From NCBI GenBank assembly GCA_965208745.1, contig CBDBPN010000003.1, positions 310,001 to 374,000 of the forward strand: a stretch of DNA of 64,000 nt, given 5' to 3'. Each line of letters starts with the position of its first letter. Position 1 is the stretch's first letter. Made by a program: the position numbers and the translations under genes. The notes under the pieces were generated by a model. That model made no database searches. It was given only the letters and a program-made list of their open reading frames with translations, and was not told the origin of the DNA. Source of the DNA: VXNE01 sp965208745. GTDB taxonomy: Bacteria > Pseudomonadota > Gammaproteobacteria > Pseudomonadales > Azotimanducaceae. This document shows positions 26,311 through 35,657 of the stretch, one piece after another.

Positions 26311-26764
26311 CCGGGCGTCCTTCGGCGCGCCCCCGACGCCGCGTCATCTGCGCGAACACGTAACCGCCGAGGGCGCCGGCCGCAGCCTGGGCAATCAGTC
26401 CGCCGAGGGTGCGCGCACCCGCGACCGGCATCATGCCGAGGACCGTCTCCATGAGGCCGAGCGCCGCGGCCATGGCGGCCGCCCCCGCAAGCAGGTAGCC
26501 AAGCGTGCGCAGCGCGGGAAGGAACCGGATGATCAGCCCCGCGACCGGGAAGGCGATGAGGAACGCCACGGCAGCGAGCGCCCCGGCGATCGGCCCCATC
26601 CCCAGGACATCGTGGCCGTACATTGCGAACCGGTCCGAAAGGGGGACATCCACGCCCAGGCTCTCGAGTGCGCGCAGGACGAAGTGACTGGACAGGAACG
26701 CCGATCCGGCCGCCGTCACCGCCACCGCGATGACGAAGCCGACGATCTGACGAACCGCGCGCAT
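26297..26764 (-). CDS. Small four-helix membrane protein, unknown function
   Basis: A 155-residue protein with four hydrophobic segments (about 5-27, 52-78, 84-108 and 118-142) and an Arg/Gly-rich tail (TRRRGRAEGRPGG). The start MRAVRQIVGFVIAV is chosen because the hydrophobic segment begins just after it. No family is recognised. It precedes the MFS transporter and overlaps it by 14 bases, so it may be an accessory of that transporter. It is divergent from the sugar dehydrogenase gene. Confidence 0.65.
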   Translation of the reverse strand: MRAVRQIVGFVIAVAVTAAGSAFLSSHFVLRALESLGVDVPLSDRFAMYGHDVLGMGPIAGALAAVAFLIAFPVAGLIIRFLPALRTLGYLLAGAAAMAAALGLMETVLGMMPVAGARTLGGLIAQAAAGALGGYVFAQMTRRRGRAEGRPGGGA

Positions 26765-26806
26765 ATCGGTACCATCATGACTGTTTTCGACGTGCGGGAG
26801 AACCCC

Positions 26807-27901
26807 ATGCCGATGCGGGCAGCCCTGGCTTCGCTGGCCCTGGTCGCGGCGCTGCAGTCGACCGCCGCCGACTACCGGCTCGAGACGGTGGCCGAGAACC
26901 TGACCTGGCCGTGGTGCATCGCCTTCCTCCCGGACGGCGACATGCTCGTGACCGAACGGGACGGCGACCTCCACGTCATCCGCGCGGGCATCCTGGACCC
27001 GCGCCCCGTCCCGGGCGTGCCCGCCGCCTACGTGCGCAGCCAGGGCGGCCTTTTCGACGTGCTCCCGCACCCCCGCTTCGAGGAGAACCGCCTCCTCTAC
27101 CTGAGCCTGGCGCACGGGACGCCGGGCGCGAACGCGACGCGCGTCGTGCGCGGCCGTTTCGACGGGGCCTCGCTGACGGACGTGGAGACGGTCTTCACGG
27201 TCGAACCGACGAAGGACACGCCGGTCCACTACGGCGGCCGCATGCTCTTCCTGCCCGACGGCACGCTGCTCCTGACGACGGGGGATGGTTTCGTCTACCG
27301 CGAGTCCGCCCAGCGGCTCGACAGCCTGCTCGGCAAGGTGCTGCGGCTGAACGACGACGGCACGGTGCCGGAGGACAATCCGTTGGTGGCCGACGCGGGG
27401 GGCCGCGACGAAATCTGGACCTACGGGCACCGCAATCCCCAGGGCATCGCATACGACCCCGGCACAGGCACGGTCTACCTCCACGACCACGGCGCCCAGG
27501 GCGGCGACGAACTCAACGTCATCGTCCCCGGCAGCAACTACGGCTGGCCCATCGTCACCCTCGGCATCGACTACACCGGCGCCCGCATCTCGCCGTTCCG
27601 GGAGTATCCCGGCACCGTCCCGCCAATCGTCGACTGGACGCCGTCCATCGCGCCGGCCGGACTGACCTACTACGACGGGGAGTCGTTTCCCGAGTGGCGC
27701 GGGGATCTGTTCGCGACGTCGCTGGTGTTCAACTACGTCGAGCGGGTGGATCTGGAGGACGGCGATGTGGTCGGGCAGGAGCGGATGTTCGAGGAGATCG
27801 GGGAGCGGATCCGGGACGTGCGGACGGGGGCGGACGGGAGCCTGTACGTGCTGACGGATTCGGAGGCCGGGCGGGTGGTTCGGGTGGCACCGGCGAGTTG
27901 A
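26807..27901 (+). CDS. PQQ-dependent soluble aldose-sugar dehydrogenase (YliI/GdhB-like)
   Basis: A 364-residue six-bladed propeller with a signal peptide (MPMRAALASLALVAALQSTA). Family marks include ENLTWPWCIAFLPDGDMLVTE (about 24-44), the catalytic-histidine region VHYGGRMLFLPDG (about 140), GHRNPQGIAYDPGTG (about 210-224) and GGDELNVIVPGSNYGWP (about 236-252). It would oxidise aldose sugars in the periplasm with PQQ; a variant without PQQ is the alternative. GGGAG lies upstream of the ATG at 26807. It ends 137 bases before the peptide cluster. Confidence 0.88.
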   Translation: MPMRAALASLALVAALQSTAADYRLETVAENLTWPWCIAFLPDGDMLVTERDGDLHVIRAGILDPRPVPGVPAAYVRSQGGLFDVLPHPRFEENRLLYLSLAHGTPGANATRVVRGRFDGASLTDVETVFTVEPTKDTPVHYGGRMLFLPDGTLLLTTGDGFVYRESAQRLDSLLGKVLRLNDDGTVPEDNPLVADAGGRDEIWTYGHRNPQGIAYDPGTGTVYLHDHGAQGGDELNVIVPGSNYGWPIVTLGIDYTGARISPFREYPGTVPPIVDWTPSIAPAGLTYYDGESFPEWRGDLFATSLVFNYVERVDLEDGDVVGQERMFEEIGERIRDVRTGADGSLYVLTDSEAGRVVRVAPAS

Positions 27902-27974
27902 CCGACGGGACAAAGGGACGATTTCTCCCATCCCGCAACTGCGATGTCTCACATGCCGGCGAGAGATCTGCCAT

Positions 27975-28002
27975 TTGGAGGGCCTCGGAACGCGCGTAGA
28001 GT
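27975..28002 (+). promoter_or_regulatory. Possible sigma-70-type promoter of the peptide cluster
   Basis: TTGGAG and TAGAGT are separated by 16 bases and end 36 bases before the ATG of the small peptide gene. This is the best promoter-like pair in the 137-base gap after the sugar dehydrogenase. It is only a weak consensus match. Confidence 0.4.
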
Positions 28003-28038
28003 CACAGTCCAACTTTCAACGATCCCAAGGAGAGAGAA

Positions 28039-28317
28039 ATGAAGAAGTTGTTGACGCTGATCGCCGCGTGCGGGTTGACCGTTTCCGCCTGGGCCATGGC
28101 GCCCGATGCGGAGACGACCGTTGTGGCGCCTGTAGCGGAAGCCGGTTATGTCGCCGTCCGCTACGGGTTCGAGTACTTCAACTGGAACACGGGTTCCATC
28201 GTCTACGACCTCGCCATGGCATTCGCCCAGGGTGCGGGTGCGGCGGCCGGTGGCCTGATCGGTTCCGCTGCCGGACCGGTCGGTACCGTCATCGGAGGCG
28301 GTCTCGGCGCCGCTTAG
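28039..28317 (+). CDS. Secreted Gly/Ala-rich peptide, candidate bacteriocin-like precursor
   Basis: A 92-residue protein with an excellent ribosome site (AAGGAGAGAG, about five bases upstream). Residues 1-19 (MKKLLTLIAACGLTVSAWA) are a Sec signal peptide with an A-W-A cleavage site. The mature part has an aromatic segment (VRYGFEYFNWNTGSIVYDL, about 42-60) and then a C-terminal glycine-zipper stretch with many G-x-x-x-G spacings (GAGAAAGGLIGSAAGPVG and onward, about 65-92). Such hydrophobic Gly/Ala helices occur in pore-forming bacteriocins and in outer-membrane glycine-zipper proteins. What makes the bacteriocin reading attractive is the operon: membrane protease, SpoIIM/DUF95 protein and a MacAB-like exporter follow directly. 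The sequence is not recognised as a named family. Confidence 0.75.
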   Translation: MKKLLTLIAACGLTVSAWAMAPDAETTVVAPVAEAGYVAVRYGFEYFNWNTGSIVYDLAMAFAQGAGAAAGGLIGSAAGPVGTVIGGGLGAA

Positions 28318-28361
28318 CGTTCGTCGGTGATTGCATGACCGGTTTCCCGGCATGTTGACCT

Positions 28362-28431
28362 CCGCCGCCGTCCCGGCCGTCGCGGCGCTCCAGTGCGAAT
28401 CTTGGAGCCCCCGGTGGACGGACGGCGGCGG
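28362..28431 (+). terminator. Large stem-loop between the peptide gene and the protease gene
   Basis: A perfect 12-bp stem (CCGCCGCCGTCC at 28362-28373 with GGACGGCGGCGG at 28420-28431) encloses a second 6-bp hairpin (GCTCCA with TGGAGC, 28387-28408). With no T run, it is more likely a partial terminator or RNA-processing site that would keep the peptide transcript in excess over the downstream genes. Confidence 0.5.
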
Positions 28432-28460
28432 AACACCCTGCCCGAGACCCTCCAAACGAC

Positions 28461-29612
28461 ATGGTTGATTTCCAGATGCTCGTCCCGATGTCGGTAGCCA
28501 TCGGCGCGGCCGCGGCTGTGGTCCTGTACCGCACGCACCGGCGCACGCGTTCTGACCAGGTCAAGGGCCAGGTACCCGCGCGGCTCCGCCGGACGGCCAT
28601 GGCCGCGGGGTGGACATTCGCGGTGTCCGTCTCGGCGGGCGCGGCGACTTGGTCGCTGCCCACCCTCCGCCCTCTATTGGGCGAACCGGGCGGCCACCCG
28701 CTTCCGGTCGTGGGGGCGGCTTTCGCACTCCTCCTCTACGTCCATGTCCGCGTACTTCTCCTGGACATCGGGCGCTGGACGTACATGTGGGCGTCTGAAG
28801 CGCCGGAAAGGCACGACAAGACGTGGCGCATGGAGGCCACCGCGATCTGCTGGGGCGCCGTGGGGTTTGCCGGCGCCGGCGCTATCGTCTACGCGCTGCT
28901 TCCTCTGGGCGGCACCGCGTTTTCCTTACTCCTGGTCCCACTGGCCGCGTGCCTGATTCCGCTGTATGAGACCTGGCTCTCCCCCTGGCTGCAGTCTTGG
29001 CGGTCCCGACGGCTCGGCGACACACCCCATGCCGAACTCGACGCATGGTTGTCGGGTCTGGCGGTCGACGCACGTGTACCCCGCTTCCGCGTGCGAGTGC
29101 ATGAGGGCAGGGAGTACAACGCCCATGCAACGGGGGGATTGATCCGCAATCTTGTCGTCGTCGGCGGTGGGTTGGTCGCGGGGATGACCACCTCGGAGCT
29201 TAAGGCTGTCCTGGCGCACGAAATCGCCCATGTCATCCGACGCGACGTCCACAAGCTGCTGGTGGCGCTCGTCATCGGCGCCACCTGCTACGCGAGTGTG
29301 CTCGTCCATTTCGTCAACCCGAACCTGGACCACGCCACCGCAATGGGTTCCCTGCTCGGAATGGCCTACGCCGGTTTCTTTGCGCCACTCACCTACCTCG
29401 TCCTGCCGGGGTTGCTGAGCCGCCGACTGGAGTACGGGGCGGACCGCCTCGCCGCGGAGTTGCTCGGCGATCCGGAGCAGATGATCGGCGCCCTGGAACG
29501 TCTGCACGAACTCCGGCAGGTGCCGCGCGACAAGAAGAGCCTGACCCACCCCACGGCCAACGACCGGATCGACGCGCTACGGAAGCTGGCTTCCCGGGCG
29601 TCCGCCGAGTAG
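28461..29612 (+). CDS. M48-family membrane zinc metalloprotease (HtpX-like)
   Basis: A 383-residue peptidase with four or five membrane segments in its first 180 residues. The zinc motif HEIAH lies in LAHEIAHVIRRDVHKLL near residue 253. The third ligand glutamate is in LEYGADRLAAELLGD near residue 325, as usual for M48. The C-terminal DKKSLTHPTANDRI block is also typical (the THP motif). The active site faces the cytoplasm in HtpX-type enzymes. Standing second in the peptide cluster, it is a good candidate for leader removal or turnover of the peptide; housekeeping quality control is the alternative. Confidence 0.9.
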   Translation: MVDFQMLVPMSVAIGAAAAVVLYRTHRRTRSDQVKGQVPARLRRTAMAAGWTFAVSVSAGAATWSLPTLRPLLGEPGGHPLPVVGAAFALLLYVHVRVLLLDIGRWTYMWASEAPERHDKTWRMEATAICWGAVGFAGAGAIVYALLPLGGTAFSLLLVPLAACLIPLYETWLSPWLQSWRSRRLGDTPHAELDAWLSGLAVDARVPRFRVRVHEGREYNAHATGGLIRNLVVVGGGLVAGMTTSELKAVLAHEIAHVIRRDVHKLLVALVIGATCYASVLVHFVNPNLDHATAMGSLLGMAYAGFFAPLTYLVLPGLLSRRLEYGADRLAAELLGDPEQMIGALERLHELRQVPRDKKSLTHPTANDRIDALRKLASRASAE

Positions 29613-29648
29613 CGCGAATCTCGCAGCGACGGACGGCGTGTCACGCGA

Positions 29649-30239
29649 ATGCAGCGGAAACCTTGGACCTTGGGCCTGTTGGCGGCCGCGTTGATCTGGG
29701 GCATCGGAATGATCGCCGGAGTCGCGGTTGCCGCACAACCCATGCGTACGCTGGTCGCCGCAGAGGAGCTGGACCAGGGTCTTGAGCGCGTCGTCGAGGC
29801 GCGGGAACGAGCACACGCGCAGGAGGCGTCGTCGGCGCGGCTTTGCATCGGCATTCTCGGCCGCAACTTAGCGGTCTACGTCTGGCTATTGTGCGGGCTT
29901 GTCTCCGGCGGCTTGACCACCGTGGCCCTGCTCGCCTTCAACGGCGTCGCCCTCGGACAAGTCGGGGGCTTCGCGCTGGGTGCAGGGATGCCGATCGGAG
30001 ACCTCGCACTGCTGACCCTTCCCCATGCGATCCCGGAAGTCGGCGCTTTCCTGCTCGCCGGAGCCGTCGGGCTGCGAGGCCCCGCGTTGCTGTCGGCCTG
30101 GTTCAAGGGCGCGTCCAGCAGGGCGCTCCTGACGGGGGTTTCCGTCCCCGTCGCCGGCGGGACGCTCGCGATCGCGGCGGCAGCCGTGATCGAGGTCTTC
30201 GTCACCGTGCCCATAGCCCGGGCGGGGATCGGCTCGTGA
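29649..30239 (+). CDS. SpoIIM/DUF95-family membrane protein
   Basis: A 196-residue protein with five or so membrane helices. The family pattern is clear: NLAVYVWLLCGLVSGGLTTV followed by LLAFNGVALGQVGGF (about 75-115), then LPHAIPEVGAFLLAGAVGLRG (about 122-142). DUF95 proteins of this size are the conserved membrane component of circular-bacteriocin clusters (for example As-48C), where they are needed for production or maturation; SpoIIM itself acts in sporulation. No sporulation context is present here. Its TGA overlaps the GTG of the next gene, so both are made together. Confidence 0.87.
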   Translation: MQRKPWTLGLLAAALIWGIGMIAGVAVAAQPMRTLVAAEELDQGLERVVEARERAHAQEASSARLCIGILGRNLAVYVWLLCGLVSGGLTTVALLAFNGVALGQVGGFALGAGMPIGDLALLTLPHAIPEVGAFLLAGAVGLRGPALLSAWFKGASSRALLTGVSVPVAGGTLAIAAAAVIEVFVTVPIARAGIGS

Positions 30240-30844
30240 ATGCAGACTTGCGCACACCTATTGTCCTCCGCCTCGCGCGCTCGCCGCTCACCCCGACGTT
30301 CGTCTGCGTCGTGAGTTATGCGGTCTTCACGGCGGTCTGCGTCGAACACCTGCTGGATGGGTTGGCGCCCGCAGCACTCCAGGCCCCGGCCAAGCTCTCC
30401 GCCTACGTCACCGCAGCCAGCCTGATGGGTCTGGCGGCGGGCATGGCCATTGCGTTTGGCCTCTGCTGCGGTCTGACGCTCCGTTGGCTCATTGGCCCCA
30501 CGGAGGTCCGGGCGATCGCACGCGCCCTCGGCGGCGGCCTTTGGGTGTTCGCCGCGTACGCCCTGCTATTGGCCGCCTGGGTCACGGTCAATCCACCTCT
30601 GCCCATCACGCGCGAAGAGATGCTGTCGCCGCGGCCGGGGACGAGCCTGGGCCTTCTGACGGGGCTGCCCTGGCTGCGCGCAGGGCAGTACGTGACGCTT
30701 GCCGCGTTCTTCCTGGTCGTCTACCTGCTTCTGTCTCGGGTCGCGGACCGCGTCAGTACGCTGATCTCACTCGCCTTTGCAGCGTCGATAGTCGTGGCGC
30801 TCGGCGCCGGCCTGCAGGCGCTCGCCGCGTTGCTGCCAGGCTGA
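30236..30844 (+). CDS. Five-helix membrane protein of the peptide cluster (Yip1-like layout)
   Basis: A 202-residue protein starting with GTG at 30236 that overlaps the SpoIIM-type stop. Five hydrophobic segments are seen (about 20-42, 57-85, 97-120, 145-167 and 172-200). No family is firmly recognised; the layout recalls Yip1 proteins. By position it could be an accessory maturation or self-protection (immunity) protein for the peptide, as small multi-helix proteins are in bacteriocin clusters; this is inference. Confidence 0.7.
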   Translation: MNADLRTPIVLRLARSPLTPTFVCVVSYAVFTAVCVEHLLDGLAPAALQAPAKLSAYVTAASLMGLAAGMAIAFGLCCGLTLRWLIGPTEVRAIARALGGGLWVFAAYALLLAAWVTVNPPLPITREEMLSPRPGTSLGLLTGLPWLRAGQYVTLAAFFLVVYLLLSRVADRVSTLISLAFAASIVVALGAGLQALAALLPG

Positions 30845-30908
30845 GCGAGACGGGTCCGCCAGGGGTGGCTCGGTTCGAAGCGTGGTCGCGCTCGGAAACC
30901 TGTAATCC

Positions 30909-32131
30909 GTGACCACGCCCCAGCGAAGAAGATCCGTGGCGCTGGTCGCCGCGGCGGCGCTCCTGGTGTCTGTGGCCCTCGCGAGCGGCACATTCTCCGC
31001 CGACACGGGCAAAGTCGTGGAGACGGCGCTGGTCCACAAGCGGCTGCTGCGGCCTTCCGTACTCGCGTCCGGCCAGATCGCCCACGAAGAGGAAGTCCGG
31101 CTCACAAGCGAACTCCTCGGCACGATAGAGGCCATCCATGTCAGCGAAGGTCAAGCCGTGAGACGCGGCGAACTCGTGCTCGCGATCGACAACGAAACGT
31201 ACGCCGCGGAAGTGGTCCAGGGTCGCGCGGCGGTGCGGCTTCAGGAAATCGACATCGGCCGCGTACGGGCGAGGATCGAGCGCCTCGAGCGGCAGGACGA
31301 AAGAAACGCCCGGCTCTTCGAGCGGGGCGTACTCGATGCGCAATCCCTCGAGGCCATCCGCCACGAACTCGAACTCGCGCGCATCGACCTCCAGTCGAGC
31401 CAGGAACGTCTCGAGCAGGCACGCGCGCGCCTCGGACAGGCGGAAGACCGACTCGAGAAGACCGGCGTGCGTGCACCGATCGACGGAGTCGTGACGGCGC
31501 TCGACGTCGAGGTGGGAGAAACCGCCATCCCGAGTTCGACGAACATCCCGGGCAGCCACCTCATGACCATCGCCGACCCCGGGCGAATCATCGCCGAGGT
31601 CTACGTGGACGAAGCGGACGTCGCTGCCGTACGCGTGGGCCAACCCGCCGAGATCGTCGCCGTGGCCCACCCGGACCAACCGATGACGGGCCGAATCGCG
31701 TTCATCGCCAACACGGCAACGACCCGGCAACCCCGCCGCAGCCTGTCGTTCGTCACGAGAATACGCCTGGCTTCCGCCGGGGGAATCCGTCTGCGCCCCG
31801 GCATGTCCTGTCGCGCAGAGATCCTCACGCACGACGGCAACGAGGAACTAGCGGTCCCCATAGAGGCCATCGTGGCCGACAAGACCGATGTCGGGATCCC
31901 GCGAAACGCCGTCTTCGTGGTGCGAGGCGGATCGGTCCATCTGTCGCCGGTCGTCACGGGACCATCGGACGATGCCTATCAGCACATTCTGTCCGGCCTC
32001 GCCGAAGGCGACCGCGTGGTCAGGGGCCCCGGCCGCGCGCTGCGGGGCCTGCGCGACGGCGACGCGGTCCGGGTGGACTCCCGGGATGTCGACACTGAAC
32101 CAGAGCCGCCAGCAGGACATCGGGCGAACTG

Positions 32132-32132
<1 letters not shown>
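30909..32132 (+). CDS. HlyD/MacA-type periplasmic adaptor of an ABC exporter
   Basis: A 407-residue membrane-fusion protein starting with GTG. An N-terminal membrane helix (about 9-28) is followed by the split lipoyl motif (GTIEAIHVSEGQAVRRGELV, about 70-89, and EKTGVRAPIDGVVTALDVEV, about 183-202) around a long coiled-coil hairpin rich in R, E and L (about 95-180). Beta-barrel and membrane-proximal domains follow (IADPGRIIAEVYVDEADV). It directly precedes the ATPase and FtsX-type permease, forming a MacAB-like or AS-48 FGH-like tripartite exporter. An outer-membrane TolC partner is not in the window. Confidence 0.92.
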
Positions 32133-32826
<694 letters not shown>

Positions 32827-32830
<4 letters not shown>

Positions 32831-34065
32831 GGGTCGCCCCGATACCCGCCTCCGCATTCGTGGAGTGCGTCCGCTCGGCGCTGGGTTCACTGGCAGCGCA
32901 CGGTCTGCGCAGCTCCCTCACCACACTCGGGGTGGTCATAGGCGTCGCATCGATCGTGGCGGTGATCGCGCTGCTGGAAGGCCTGCAAACCGCCATCGCA
33001 AGCCAGTTCGCGGGTCTCGGCGGGACGAACCTCGCAATCAGCGCCATGACGCCCCTCGAGGATGCATTGCAGGGCCGCCGCGCCCGGTTGACGCCAGAAG
33101 ATCTCGAGTTGGTCCGGACACGCGTGGACGGCGTAAGCAACGTCACCCCGCTGATCGCCATCCACGACGAGGTCCACCACGGCGCCCGTTCGACCGTGGT
33201 CCAGGTCCGCGGCACGACCCACAGTTACCAGGACGTGTACAACAGCTTCCCCCGCCGAGGCCGCTTCCTTTCACCCGCCGACGACCGCCAGCGTCGGCGT
33301 GTCTGCGTCATCGGCGACAAGACCCGGGAGTCACTGGGCATGGCGGGAGAACCGATGGGGCAGTTCATTGGACTCGCGGGGGAGTGGTGCCGCGTGGTCG
33401 GCGTGATGGAGCGCAAGGGAGAGCTGCTCGGAGCGAGTCCCGACAATCACGTCCTGCTCCCCTACGAGACGATGCGCAGCATGGCGGGCCCGGACGAGCC
33501 TCCGAACCTGTTCATTCATCTCACCGTGGTGGACGCTTCGCAACGGCTCGCGACCGCCGAGCGCATCCGGGCGCTGCTGCGCCGGACGCGCGATCTCCAT
33601 CCAGGAGACGAGGACGATTTCCGGGTCCAGACCGCGGAAGAAGTGGCGGAGGCATTCGACGCGGTGGCTGCCACGGTGACCACGTTCGTCGCCGGGATGG
33701 TGGGCATCTCGCTGCTCGTCGCCGGGGTGGGCGTGATGAACGTCATGCTCGTGTCGGTCACCGAACGGACCCGGGAGATTGGCATCTGCAAGGCGCTCGG
33801 CGCCACGCGCCATCACGTCCTGCTCCAGTTCCTGATCGAAGCCATGACGCTGTCGGTGGCCGGGGGCGTCATCGGGCTCTTCGTCGGCGCCGGCATCGCG
33901 GCGTTCGTCGCGAGCCTCATCCCGGACTTCCCCACTCCCGTTCCGCCGCCCGCGGCGGCCGCAGTCGCGATCGTCTTCTCCGCGCTGGTCGGCGTCGTGT
34001 TCGGAGTCCTGCCCGCCCTCCGCGCCGCCAACCTCGATCCCATCGAGGCCCTCCGCCACGAATGA
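32827..34065 (+). CDS. FtsX/MacB-type ABC permease
   Basis: A 412-residue permease with one membrane helix near the N-terminus (GVVIGVASIVAVIALLEG, about 36-53), a large periplasmic domain (about 60-280) and three C-terminal helices. The conserved GVMNVMLVSVTERTREIGIC (about 303-322) and the closing RAANLDPIEALRHE are MacB/FtsX hallmarks. MacB-type permeases push periplasmic peptides or lipoproteins outward by a mechanical stroke. That fits a Sec-exported peptide as cargo. The next gene starts 41 bases later and belongs to another pathway. Confidence 0.94.
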
Positions 34066-34106
34066 CCGCAAGGCCGTGCCGACCCCCTATGCCATACTCC
34101 GAGTCC

Positions 34107-35657
34107 ATGAGCTGGCAATCCGACGTAGACGAACTCGCCCGCCAGACCGCCATGGCGCGGGAGATGGGCGGGGCCGACGGCGTCGCCTTCCAGCACGGTC
34201 GCGGCAAGCTCACGGTCCGGGAGCGGGTCGACCTGCTGGCGGATGCGGACAGCTTTCACGAAGTGGGCGCGCTCGCCGGTACGGCGAGCTGGGACGGAGA
34301 CCGCGTCGAGCACCTGAAACCGTCCAATACCGTGATCGGGACGTGCCGGGTCGAGGGCCGCAAGGTGGCCTTCTCCGGCGGGGACTTCACGATCCGGGGC
34401 GGCGCCGCGGACGCGGCGGTCGGCAACAAGTCGGAGTTCATCGAGAACCTCGCGCTGTCGAGCCGTGTCCCCTACGTGCGGCTGCTCGACGCGACCGGGG
34501 GGAGCGTGAAGACGTTCGAGAAGATCGGGCGCACCTACCTGCCGGGCAATCCCGCCGGAGCCCTCGGCGTCGAGCTGCTGCAGACGGTACCGGTGGCCGC
34601 GGCGGTCCTCGGTTCCGTCGCGGGGCTGCCGGCGGTCCAGGTGTGTCTGAGCCACTTCAACGTCATGGTGCGCGGCACGAGCCACGTGTTCGTGGCCGGT
34701 CCCAAGGTGGTCGAGCAGGCGACCGGGCGGAGCATCGCCAAGGAAGAGCTCGGCGACGAGCGCGTCCAGCTCAGGAACGGCGTCGTCATGAACGCGGCGT
34801 CGACCGAAGCCGACGCCATCGCCCAGGTGCGCCGTTTCCTCTCGTACCTGCCGCAGAGCGTGTACGAACCGCCGCCACGGCAGGACACAGACGATCCACC
34901 GGACCGTCGCGAGGATGCCCTCGTCTCCGCCGTGCCCCGCGACCGGCGCCAGATCTTCGAGCCGCGCCGCATCGTAGAGGCCGTGGTGGACCGCGGCAGC
35001 TTCTTCGAGATCGGTCCGTACTACGGCCGCGCCCGCGTCACCGGGCTCGCCCGGGTGAACGGCGTCCCGTGCGGCGTAATGGCCAACCATCCGAAGTTCA
35101 ACGGCGGCTCCATGGATATCGCCGCCGGCGAGAAGACGATCCGGCTCCTGGAACTCTGCGAGACGTTCCACCTGCCGGTGATCTACTTCGCCGACGAGCC
35201 GGGGTTTTCGGTGGGCCCGGCGCAGGAGCAGGCGGGGATCGTGCGCGCAGGGGCACGCGTCGTTGCGGCCCTGCACCAGACGCGGACCCCTTACATCTGC
35301 TTCGTGCTGCGGCGCCTGTACGGCGTCGCGGGCGGCCTGCACCTCCGGCGCACGGGCCTCTACCGGCGCTACGCGTGGCCCTCCACCCACGGCGGTTCCA
35401 TGCACATCGAGGGCGGCACCGCCATCGCCTACAAGCGCGAGATCGAGAACGCGCCCGACCCGGAGGCGAAACGTCGCGAGATCGAGGACCGCCTCCAGGC
35501 GATCTCCTCGCCCTTCCGGAACGCCCACGCGTTCGGCATCGAGGAGATCATCGACCCGCGCGACACGCGTCCCCTCCTCGTCGACTTCATCGAGGACGCC
35601 TGGAAGGTGGTCCAGACCCAGCTCGGACCGGTGGCCGGACTGAGCTACCGGCCGTGA
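34107..35657 (+). CDS. Acyl-CoA carboxylase carboxyltransferase subunit (PccB-like)
   Basis: A 516-residue biotin-dependent carboxyltransferase. N-terminal HGRGKLTVRERVDLL (about 30-44) and GGDFTIRGGAADAAVGNKS (about 90-108) belong to the carboxybiotin-binding half. The C-terminal half has the acyl-CoA-binding glycines (PKFNGGSMDIAAGEKTIR) and PGFSVGPAQEQAGI. Three in-frame ATGs (34062, 34089, 34107) are possible; the last fits the family N-terminus best. Its stop overlaps the GTG of the next gene. No biotin carboxylase or BCCP is adjacent, so these must be elsewhere, or the protein is a decarboxylase-like relative. Confidence 0.87.
   Translation: MSWQSDVDELARQTAMAREMGGADGVAFQHGRGKLTVRERVDLLADADSFHEVGALAGTASWDGDRVEHLKPSNTVIGTCRVEGRKVAFSGGDFTIRGGAADAAVGNKSEFIENLALSSRVPYVRLLDATGGSVKTFEKIGRTYLPGNPAGALGVELLQTVPVAAAVLGSVAGLPAVQVCLSHFNVMVRGTSHVFVAGPKVVEQATGRSIAKEELGDERVQLRNGVVMNAASTEADAIAQVRRFLSYLPQSVYEPPPRQDTDDPPDRREDALVSAVPRDRRQIFEPRRIVEAVVDRGSFFEIGPYYGRARVTGLARVNGVPCGVMANHPKFNGGSMDIAAGEKTIRLLELCETFHLPVIYFADEPGFSVGPAQEQAGIVRAGARVVAALHQTRTPYICFVLRRLYGVAGGLHLRRTGLYRRYAWPSTHGGSMHIEGGTAIAYKREIENAPDPEAKRREIEDRLQAISSPFRNAHAFGIEEIIDPRDTRPLLVDFIEDAWKVVQTQLGPVAGLSYRP

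Noticed and set aside
28039..28317. Double-glycine leader peptide for a C39-type exporter
   Set aside because: The leader ends in an A-W-A Sec site, no GG cleavage motif precedes a mature part, and the ATPase lacks a C39 peptidase domain.
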